A stretch of DNA of 20,561 bases from a virus: the IMG/VR virus record IMGVR_UViG_3300034190_000625, positions 1 to 20,561 of that record. One strand, 5' to 3'. Position 1 is the first letter of the stretch. Each line of letters begins with the position of its first letter. The notes beneath the pieces were generated by a model. That model did not search any database. It worked only from the letters and a program-made list of their open reading frames with translations, and was not told where the DNA came from. Position numbers and translations under genes: made by a program. Below are positions 14,007 to 20,561 of this stretch, piece by piece.

Positions 14007-14770
14007 TATCCTATAATAAATCCATAGCCACTGCCGCCTGCGATGTTCATTTTAACTTCTTCTTCAAGTTTTTCCATCTCTGCTTGAGCTTCATTCTTTA
14101 GTGCATCGCCATTAAGTGTTGATCCACCTTGTGGTCCTGCGATAGTAGCAAATTTACTACGTGCTTCGCCTAACATCATTTTACATGCTGCTACAGTATA
14201 GTCTTTAATCCATTGTCCCGAATACGTATCAGTCATTATTACAATATCAGGCTTGTAGTTATAGGTGTATAATAGGACTTCTTCTATATCTGATCTTGGA
14301 CGTTGTAGTATTGTTAGCTGCTTTGAACTACTGTTAAATTTAAACTCAATAAAACTACCAAACATTCTGCCTACAAGTTCTTGATAACCTGAAAACAATT
14401 CGTATGTTAATAGGCCGCCGATTGAACTAGAACTCATTAAGTATGTATTAGTGTATGCCAAGTTAAACGGATCGAAAGAACTTCCGCCATTGCTGCCGCT
14501 TGATCTAGATCCAATACTACGTCTGTATATTTTACGTACTTCAATAACTTCGTTAGGTAGAGTATAAGTATTTTGATCTTCTATCAATGTTAAAAAACTA
14601 TAGCTTTCTTCAACAGAGTGATCTGATCGTTGTCTAAACCTAGTAAGAGCTTTACTAAGTGCAATTTCATAATGTCTTGGATCAAGTTCGACATCGACCA
14701 TGCCGCCGCCTAACATAGCGTCTACATAATCAAATATTTTACTTTTTTCTTCTGTTAAATTATTAGCCAT
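14006..14770 (-). CDS. 13: Neck protein, gp13-like
   Basis: The 254-residue protein has the sequence pattern that I associate with gp13 neck proteins of marine T4-like phages: KIFDYVDAMLGGGMVDVELD (11-30), ALSKALTRFRQRSDHSVEES (37-56), QNTYTLPNEVIEVRKIYRRSI (70-90), AACKMMLGEARSKF and the C-terminal helix KNEAQAEMEKLEEEVKMNI. T4 gp13 (309 residues) with gp14 forms the collar that seals the packaged head and receives the tail. A Ser/Gly-rich patch at 91-101 is probably a loop. No gp14 is next to it. The start has a GGACTAAT site. It lies 10 bp behind the fibre-associated gene and shows no promoter of its own, so it is co-transcribed. gp13 is the likeliest name; another connector protein cannot be excluded. 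Confidence 0.68.
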   Translation of the reverse strand: MANNLTEEKSKIFDYVDAMLGGGMVDVELDPRHYEIALSKALTRFRQRSDHSVEESYSFLTLIEDQNTYTLPNEVIEVRKIYRRSIGSRSSGSNGGSSFDPFNLAYTNTYLMSSSSIGGLLTYELFSGYQELVGRMFGSFIEFKFNSSSKQLTILQRPRSDIEEVLLYTYNYKPDIVIMTDTYSGQWIKDYTVAACKMMLGEARSKFATIAGPQGGSTLNGDALKNEAQAEMEKLEEEVKMNIAGGSGYGFIIG

Positions 14771-14780
14771 TAATTAGTCC

Positions 14781-16295
14781 TTATACAGCGTAGGTTGCTT
14801 GTGTAATATCTACGTGAATTGTTGCCAGTAAGTTTGTTCTGCCTGTAGTAACACCGTTTTCAATTACAGGTATTGCTTTTAGCACACGCTGGTCCATTCC
14901 GTTCAATGCACTTGCGCCGTTTGCATCTGTCATAGCGTTATCATCAACAACTATTAAGTATTTACTCGAAGGTGAAATATGCGGATGTGTTGCATTTTCA
15001 GGCGTAGTAGTATAACCTGCGCCAACTTCTATGTACCCAACACATAACGTCCAGTGTCCTACTGATGATTCAAAATCGTCTACGCCGCCAACATAATAAT
15101 CTTCATTGAATGGCCCAGTAGCTGCTGGCGCTCCCCAACTGTAAAACTTAACCGGTAAACTCTTACACATACTTGTGCCACCGACTGTTTCAGGTGGTAG
15201 TTTATTAGCAGGGGTAGTTTTTTCAGTAATGTTCCAGTGTCTCCAACATACAAAGAATGGACGGTTGTTAGCAATATCATCACGAACAATTTGGAAGTTA
15301 ACATCAAAGTTTTCATTTAGTGTTGCTGCGTAACCTTCGTTAGCTAATGGATCAGGAAACACATCTTGAGTATTATAGCTAACTGATGTTGCAGTAGCGT
15401 TCAATGCGCCTTCTCCAATTTGATTGTTAAAAGCACGATATCCAAACAAGAAATTGTTAATAGTAGTGCCGCTTGTTACACCCACTGGAAGTGCGCCATT
15501 ATCTGCTGCGCCAGTGCCATTAGTTCCAAAATACCATCCAAAGTCAGTAACAGGACTTGCTAATTGGGTTGCATAAGTTACAGTATTAGCTGGGCGAGCT
15601 CCGTCATATTGATGATCGTGCCATTGCGGATCACCTTGTGCATATATTCCAGAACTTGGATAATCTGCGCCATCACCAAATGTTTGCACTCCGTACTTGT
15701 TTTCAATAAATCCTAAGTGATTTGCTGCGGCAGTAGGAGCACTCCATCCATATACAGATTCTTGCGCAATTGTTCCGTCATAGTTAAACGGATTGTCCCA
15801 CATTGCTGGTTGAAAATCACATGTTACTAATTGAACATTTTTAGTTGCTAGTTCTGCTTCTGTTGGGCGCAATCTTCTAAAATCTAAAGATGCAACATTT
15901 GTACTACTGTCCCATTTACTTGTTTCGCCGTTATACACAAACACTGTTTCTAGATTATCATCTGAAAGTAACAATGTTTTAGGATCTCCAAGGAACTGAT
16001 TAACATATGTTGCATCAGGTATTTGTGCTGTAGTTCTAAAATCTATAGGATGTTGCGCTCTAATACTTACAGCATTTTGAGTATGCCCGTATCCTTTTAC
16101 AATAACTCTTATTACATCGCCATCTGCTGGAGTAGTCGGAAAGTTAATTGCAAATCCTGGTCTAAAATCTGCTAAACCATCCGAAGCAACTCTACTTAGA
16201 GCCTCTACAATGACTGTGTCGCCTGCACCAGCATTGTAGCCTTCTTCAACTACTTTTGGTTTGGCTGCTTCGTTTCTTATTTCTGCTAAAAACAT
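14781..16295 (-). CDS. Fibre-associated protein with C39/papain-like fold and Cys-to-Ser change
   Basis: The 504-residue product has two parts. Residues about 24-128 (FAINFPTTPADGDVIRVIVKG ... VFVYNGETSKWD) resemble the C-terminal domain of the fibre gene just upstream. Residues about 155-465 show the order of a C39-like (papain-fold) peptidase. The nucleophile helix region is YGWSAPTAAANHLG (182-195), where families of this type carry Cys and here Ser185 stands. It is followed by a strand, VRDDIANNRPFFVCWRHW (337-354). The His strand is VGHWTLCVGY (H414) and the acidic position is YLIVVDDN (D451/D452). The Ser codon is AGT, one base from Cys TGT. The domain could be an inactive, carbohydrate- or peptide-binding relic, or a serine variant. 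The start is 1 nt after the fibre stop with GGAG within that gene, so the two are coupled. A virion or fibre-tip location is inferred from context. Confidence 0.8.
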   Translation of the reverse strand: MFLAEIRNEAAKPKVVEEGYNAGAGDTVIVEALSRVASDGLADFRPGFAINFPTTPADGDVIRVIVKGYGHTQNAVSIRAQHPIDFRTTAQIPDATYVNQFLGDPKTLLLSDDNLETVFVYNGETSKWDSSTNVASLDFRRLRPTEAELATKNVQLVTCDFQPAMWDNPFNYDGTIAQESVYGWSAPTAAANHLGFIENKYGVQTFGDGADYPSSGIYAQGDPQWHDHQYDGARPANTVTYATQLASPVTDFGWYFGTNGTGAADNGALPVGVTSGTTINNFLFGYRAFNNQIGEGALNATATSVSYNTQDVFPDPLANEGYAATLNENFDVNFQIVRDDIANNRPFFVCWRHWNITEKTTPANKLPPETVGGTSMCKSLPVKFYSWGAPAATGPFNEDYYVGGVDDFESSVGHWTLCVGYIEVGAGYTTTPENATHPHISPSSKYLIVVDDNAMTDANGASALNGMDQRVLKAIPVIENGVTTGRTNLLATIHVDITQATYAV

Positions 16296-16296
16296 A

Positions 16297-19200
16297 TTAG
16301 TTCTCCGTTAATATCCAACCTTGCTCTGCATTGTAATAAACTAATCCAAATGCAGAACGATCAGTTTGGATAATCAAATCGTCTGCTCTACCCTGGATAT
16401 TATGTCCATTTCTTGCAATAGTAATGTTAAACTGGCTAGCTGTGCCAAATCCGTCTATTACTCTTATTTCATCGCCTAGTTCTGCAACAGTAGGAAGCGT
16501 AATAGTTACTCCACCTGTTACACTAGTATCTACAATATAGTGACTGCCTGCTTCAGCAGTTACACTAGTTATCAGTTCAGTCCAACCTCTAGATAGTTTT
16601 CCTGTTTTTAATACGCCAGTTGTTACGTTAGCGTTATTTACATCACCTACTACAGTGCCGTCAATGTCGTTAATAATTTGTGTACTGTCTAGAGCAAATA
16701 CACTACCTGTAATATCGCCTCTAAAGTCATTGGAAACAATAGTACCTGCATATATATTTCCGTATCTAAAATCTGCACTACCAATGTCGCCGTCTAAATC
16801 AAACTCTGGTAATACGTTTACGCCAGTTGCTGTTTGTACACTGCCTTGAACAACTACTGTTCCAGCAAGATTAGTGTCACCGTCGACATAAAATAAGCTG
16901 CTAGCACCAACAGTAAGTCTAATTCCATCTGTTACTGTAGCTGGAGTAATATATACATCCGAACCTTGTTTTAATATACTAATATCGTCGTTGTTAATAG
17001 TACCTTTGATTTCACCAGTTAGACCGTCTACCATTACACTCGAATCGTCTGCAAATACAGAACCTTTCAAGTCACCTGCAATAGTAGCAAATGTACTACC
17101 ATTAGTCCATTGTGTTCCGTCCCATTGTAATACGTCACCAGTTGCCGGGGCACCTAGCTGTACACCACTTAGATCATCGATAGTTTTATTGCCAAACTCT
17201 GTATTAAATCTTGCATTTGTAAAGTAGTAGTTTGCAATGCCTTCTGCTAAATCATCTGATGTTTTTAAACTAAAGCTATCGTCAAATCGTTGTTCTGTCC
17301 AGTACAAGTTAGTTGTACCTTCTTCAATATCACTTGATAGTAGGTTAGTTAAACGATAATCAAAATCTTGGTTAAAGTAGCTAGTTTGATAATATCTATT
17401 TGAACTACCTTCTGCTAAACTGTCAGTTGATATTGCTAACAAGTTTGCAGTAAAGTTAGCGTCGCCTCTTGCTTCAGTAAAGTATAGATTATTATCACCT
17501 TCTGGAACTCCATCAGTGTTTAATCCGCCACCTACTCTAACAAGTTGATTCCATGTTCCGCTAACAGCACTATAAACTTCGCCAGTTGCTTGTACTGTTG
17601 CAATCATACCTGCATATGTAGTTGCATCTGGTAAGTCAACTAATGTTGCATAGTAACTTCTAATTTTGTTAGTTGCACTAGTCAACTCAATAGTTGCACT
17701 TGGACTTGTAATACTTCCGTTTAAGTTACCTTCAAATGTTGCTGCTACAAAAGTATCTGCGCCGACTGACCATTTATCAACAGCTTCGTCCCAAACGAGT
17801 TGTTTAACTCCTTCATCGCCACGCCTTACTTCGATACCTGCATTTATTGTAGGAGCACCAGTTGTAACATTTGAATTAAGAGTCACAATGTTATCTTCGA
17901 CTAGTAACTGCGTTGTGTCAATAGTTGTAGTTGTACCTTGAACTGTTAAGTTACCAGTAAGTGTTAAGTTAAGGAATGTTGGACTTGCATTAGTTGCAAT
18001 ATCTTGGCCCAGTGCAATAACACCAGTTGTATTATTATATGTTACACCTGTGCCGCCACTTAGTGCTGCTCTTGCTCTTGCATCTGTAAAGTACTTGTTA
18101 GTTGCGCCAGCGCCCGATTCTGATATTTGATCAGTAATTGTAGGAATAGCAGGTTTGTTTACAAAGTTGTCCCAATCAAGGAAGTAGCTAGGGAGCTGAC
18201 CGTTTAGGTTTTGTACTTCGCCGAACTCGTTAATAATAGTATCATCAAATTCAGTTTTAATTATTGCATTATTTAAGCCACCAAGGATAATAGTACCTTG
18301 CAAGTCAGACTCTAATGTTCCTGTTGAAGTAAATGTTCCATTAACTGTTAAATTATTAAACGTTGATGTGTTTGTACTTGTAACATCGCCACTTAGTGTA
18401 CCATTAACACTACCGTTTAAACTACCAGTAAAGAAGCCTTCAAAGCTCAAGTTTTGGCTTGGACTTGTTGGATCTACTTTAACTGTCATAGGCAATGTGC
18501 TATAGAATGTTAATCCGCCCTGTTCAATGCGCGAAGCACCTAGTGTTGCTAATGGGCGACCTAAAATGTATCCGCCTGTGCCAAAGCTAAGGATTGAACT
18601 ATTAGCAATATTAATTGTTGTGCCAGTTGATCCGCCTAGGTTGTCTGTACGTACACTATCGTTGACTACATCGCCTGTGATTAAATTAGATACTGCATCA
18701 ACAAGTACTGTTGAGTCATCACCAAACACACTACCTTTGACATCACTGCCCCATATTGCTGAAGAAATATCTGTAAACTCAACTGCTGTTGCATCTGCAT
18801 TTACAGCAAGAACTTTGTTATTAAAGCCTAAGAAGCTACTTGGAGTATCTGTTAATCCTAAGAATGTACTCGAGCCGCCTGTGCCGCCACCAGTAGTTGC
18901 AATTGATAGTGTATTAGAAACATCATCATATGTTAATGCAATTCCGTCACCGGCTTGTATTAATGCAGCTACGCGGTCATCAACACGTTCGTCTGTGTAC
19001 CATTGATTAAGTGAGCCTTCTGATATATCATCAGTTGACTTAGTACTAAACATTACATTCCAGTCTGCTTGTGTAAACACATCAAGTACATTAATTGTAC
19101 CTGACATTCCTGGATAGTACTGTGAATTATAGTACAGTGTATCAGGCGCATTCATTGGTACTGTAAATGTAATAGTACCTGTTTCTGATCCGTTGCCAGT

Positions 19201-20561
19201 AACGCCATCATTATATGCGTTTGCAGTCCCTGTAGAATTTACAGTCTTAATGAACAATGGACTACCAGTTGCATCCATTGAGAATGTGTATGTTTGTCCT
19301 CTTGATAGATATATTTCTGGATCTAATGCTGCTGTTGTGCCGCCACCGTTGAATACGTAGTTATTTGTTCCATCAGCTGTTACTGCAAAGTTAATAACTC
19401 CGTCTACACTTGCTACATCTCCTGGTATAAAGTTTGAACCATCCCATACCAGTGCTTGTCCGTTAGTAGGTGCTGCTGTAGTTGTATCTACATCTGCTAG
19501 TGCATCAATACTTGATGTGCTTAAATCACTAGCAACACTTCCGGGTACAAAGTTAGATCCGTTCCATACAAGTGCTTGGCCATTAGTAGGTGCCGCTGTA
19601 GTTGTATCTACGTCTGCTAATGCATCAATACTTGTAGCACTAATATCAGCTGCAACACTGCCCGGAACAAAATCGTTTCCGTCCCATACAAGTGCTTGGC
19701 CATTAGTAGGTGCTGCTGTTGTGATATCTACATCATTAAGTGCGCCTACACTAAAAGAGCCTATACTTGTAATATAACCGGTACTGTTAGTAAAGCTAAT
19801 AACACCAGTAACCTGATTAAAGTCAATATCTCCGGTGCCGCTAATATCTGTTAGTGCAATGCCTACGCCGCCATCTGATGTTAAGTCAGCTGCTGGTGCC
19901 CATACAGCTCCGTCCCATTTTAATACTTGACCTGTTGTAGGCGCAACTGCACTTACATCTGCTAAGTCACCTACGTTTGTAGGAATGGTAGGAGCACCTG
20001 TTAAGTCTGCATATGCGCCACTTGTTGCTACAGTTGCTAATGTTGGTGTGCCTGTTAAGTCTGCATATGCTCCACTTGTTGCTACAGTTGCTAAACTTGC
20101 TGTTGTTGCATATGTTGATAAATCAGGAGGTGTTAAAGTAAACAGTCCTAGTGTATTATTATATGTTAGTGTACCAGTGCCGCTGGCAGCAACAGTATTA
20201 GCTGATAAGTCAGTTAATGCAATACCGCCTGCACTATCGTCAGTTCCTACTATCCAAGCAGTTCCGCTATACTTTAATACACTACCTGATACTGCACCAG
20301 CTGTATCTACATCTGATAAGTCGTTAATGCTTGCTGTTGAAATGTCTGTAGACGATACTGTTCCCGGTACAAAGTTTGATCCGTCCCACACAAGTGCTTC
20401 ACCATTGTTAGGAGCAGTTGTAGTTGTATCTACATCACTTAATGCGTTAATGCTAGTTGACCCAATATCCGCTGCAACACTTCCAGGTACCCAAGCGGCG
20501 CCATTCCACACAAGTGCTTGCCCACTGCTAGGATTAGCTACACTTACGTTTGTTAAATCAC
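16297..20561 (-). CDS. Long repetitive tail-fibre-like protein, 3' part (start outside window)
   Basis: The reading frame is open to the window edge. A GTG near 20511 is in frame, but the upstream codons still encode the same repeat, so the true N-terminus lies outside. At least 1420 residues are visible, rich in Ala, Thr, Ser, Asp, Gly and Val. Parts: about eight copies of an LxDVDTxxAAPTNGQALVW-type repeat (mostly 40 residues) from 20561 to about 19420, with one more near 17100-17190; a cupredoxin-like domain at about 19398-19084 lacking copper ligands; about six NxYFTDAR-type repeats between about 19010 and 17200; about three GSVF-D-DST repeats; and a C-terminal domain (GVTITLPTVAELGDEIRVID ... 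GWILTEN) typical of phage fibres. No intramolecular chaperone domain is recognised. Host-recognition fibre is the likely role. The gene is exceptionally long and contains exact DNA repeats. Confidence 0.85.
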   Translation of the reverse strand, partial: DLTNVSVANPSSGQALVWNGAAWVPGSVAADIGSTSINALSDVDTTTTAPNNGEALVWDGSNFVPGTVSSTDISTASINDLSDVDTAGAVSGSVLKYSGTAWIVGTDDSAGGIALTDLSANTVAASGTGTLTYNNTLGLFTLTPPDLSTYATTASLATVATSGAYADLTGTPTLATVATSGAYADLTGAPTIPTNVGDLADVSAVAPTTGQVLKWDGAVWAPAADLTSDGGVGIALTDISGTGDIDFNQVTGVISFTNSTGYITSIGSFSVGALNDVDITTAAPTNGQALVWDGNDFVPGSVAADISATSIDALADVDTTTAAPTNGQALVWNGSNFVPGSVASDLSTSSIDALADVDTTTAAPTNGQALVWDGSNFIPGDVASVDGVINFAVTADGTNNYVFNGGGTTAALDPEIYLSRGQTYTFSMDATGSPLFIKTVNSTGTANAYNDGVTGNGSETGTITFTVPMNAPDTLYYNSQYYPGMSGTINVLDVFTQADWNVMFSTKSTDDISEGSLNQWYTDERVDDRVAALIQAGDGIALTYDDVSNTLSIATTGGGTGGSSTFLGLTDTPSSFLGFNNKVLAVNADATAVEFTDISSAIWGSDVKGSVFGDDSTVLVDAVSNLITGDVVNDSVRTDNLGGSTGTTINIANSSILSFGTGGYILGRPLATLGASRIEQGGLTFYSTLPMTVKVDPTSPSQNLSFEGFFTGSLNGSVNGTLSGDVTSTNTSTFNNLTVNGTFTSTGTLESDLQGTIILGGLNNAIIKTEFDDTIINEFGEVQNLNGQLPSYFLDWDNFVNKPAIPTITDQISESGAGATNKYFTDARARAALSGGTGVTYNNTTGVIALGQDIATNASPTFLNLTLTGNLTVQGTTTTIDTTQLLVEDNIVTLNSNVTTGAPTINAGIEVRRGDEGVKQLVWDEAVDKWSVGADTFVAATFEGNLNGSITSPSATIELTSATNKIRSYYATLVDLPDATTYAGMIATVQATGEVYSAVSGTWNQLVRVGGGLNTDGVPEGDNNLYFTEARGDANFTANLLAISTDSLAEGSSNRYYQTSYFNQDFDYRLTNLLSSDIEEGTTNLYWTEQRFDDSFSLKTSDDLAEGIANYYFTNARFNTEFGNKTIDDLSGVQLGAPATGDVLQWDGTQWTNGSTFATIAGDLKGSVFADDSSVMVDGLTGEIKGTINNDDISILKQGSDVYITPATVTDGIRLTVGASSLFYVDGDTNLAGTVVVQGSVQTATGVNVLPEFDLDGDIGSADFRYGNIYAGTIVSNDFRGDITGSVFALDSTQIINDIDGTVVGDVNNANVTTGVLKTGKLSRGWTELITSVTAEAGSHYIVDTSVTGGVTITLPTVAELGDEIRVIDGFGTASQFNITIARNGHNIQGRADDLIIQTDRSAFGLVYYNAEQGWILTEN
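19084..19398 (-). other. Cupredoxin-like domain in the fibre, copper ligands lost
   Basis: The translated segment has the layout of phage cupredoxin-like domains: IYLSRGQTYTFSMDATGSP, then GVTGNGSETGTITFTVPMNA, then LYYNSQYYPGMSGTINV. The His of a GHP motif is replaced (GSP), and a C...H...M ligand set reads S...Y...M, leaving only Met. The fold is probably kept as a structural or binding module. Confidence 0.6.
19421..19740 (-). repeat. 120-bp tandem repeats in the fibre gene (three units)
   Basis: Three units with a period of exactly 120 bp (40 codons) begin near 19421, 19541 and 19661; the segment AGTGCTTG recurs at 19451, 19571 and 19691. The encoded peptides are nearly identical (DVDTTTAAPTNGQALVW). 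The high DNA identity suggests recent duplication or gene conversion. Confidence 0.88.
19997..20104 (-). repeat. 54-bp tandem repeat in the fibre gene (two units)
   Basis: Units 19997-20050 and 20051-20104 are nearly identical and encode LATVATSGAYADLTGTPT and LATVATSGAYADLTGAPT-like 18-residue repeats (unit phase arbitrary). This is a short perfect-frame duplication. Confidence 0.85.
20361..20561 (-). repeat. Further copies of the 120-bp fibre repeat, cut by window edge
   Basis: CAAGTGCTT recurs at 20390 and 20510, again with a 120-bp period, and the surrounding sequence aligns with the array at 19421-19740. The array continues beyond the right edge. Confidence 0.8.

Noticed and set aside
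14950-14962. GTAAATA sequence inside the peptidase-like gene as a late promoter
   Set aside because: It is far inside a coding region with no gene start downstream, and it shows that the GTAAATA variant alone is weak evidence.
17666-19006. Plus-strand open frames opposite the fibre gene
   Set aside because: The low-complexity repeats of the fibre create long antisense frames; no ribosome sites or protein motifs support them.
20509-20511. GTG at 20511 as the start of the fibre gene
   Set aside because: The frame stays open to the window edge and the upstream codons encode another copy of the same repeat, so the gene is truncated by the window.
19421-20561. Regularly spaced repeats as a CRISPR array
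   Set aside because: The units are contiguous, in frame and translate to a protein repeat; there are no unique spacers.

Overview
The window is a piece of a lytic T4-like marine myovirus genome, probably from the group that infects cyanobacteria or SAR11-type bacteria. The reasons: moderately AT-rich sequence, near-continuous coding with 1-4 base gene overlaps, and T4 core genes recognisable at protein level (UvsX, gp32, gp17, gp16, gp4, gp19, gp18, a gp13-like neck protein). The versions resemble those of marine relatives, for example a Pro/Ala-linker gp32, an oversized gp18 and a small HNH protein. No photosynthesis gene, tRNA, integrase or CRISPR array was found, so the host cannot be fixed from this window.

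All genes but one lie on the minus strand, so transcription runs from the right end to the left. In transcription order: (1) 20561-16297, the 3' part of a very long repetitive tail-fibre-like gene, open past the window edge; (2) 16295-14781, a fibre-associated protein with a fold resembling C39/papain-type cysteine peptidases but Ser where Cys is expected; (3) 14770-14006, a gp13-like neck protein; (4) a 63-residue unknown; (5) a P-loop kinase (putative dNMP kinase) with its own sigma70-type promoter; (6) the only plus-strand gene, an HNH-like zinc protein (12946-13284), convergent with and overlapping the kinase; (7) gp18 sheath and gp19 tube; (8) a second tube-fold protein, an unknown, gp4 and gp16; (9) two unknown acidic or assembly-type proteins; (10) gp17 large terminase; (11) a 624-residue LysM protein of unknown role; (12) gp32 behind a consensus sigma70 promoter, a terminator, and the start of uvsX (cut by the window edge).

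Two promoter classes are visible. Near-consensus sigma70 promoters (TTGACA/TATAAT) precede gp32 and the kinase, the DNA-metabolism genes. A T4-late-type box (GATAAATA, or CTAAATA/GTAAATA variants) precedes gp18, gp19, the second tube protein, gp16, an unknown, gp17, the LysM gene and the HNH gene. In four of these eight the box is so close to the ATG that a T4-style start would fall on or within about 2 nt of the start codon, predicting leaderless late mRNAs. Several boxes contain the stop codon of the upstream gene.

Most unusual points: the peptidase-like protein with Cys-to-Ser, a cupredoxin-like domain in the fibre that has lost its copper ligands, exact 120-bp and 54-bp tandem repeats in the fibre gene, an enlarged gp18 with Trp-rich insert modules, and terminase genes separated by two unknown genes.
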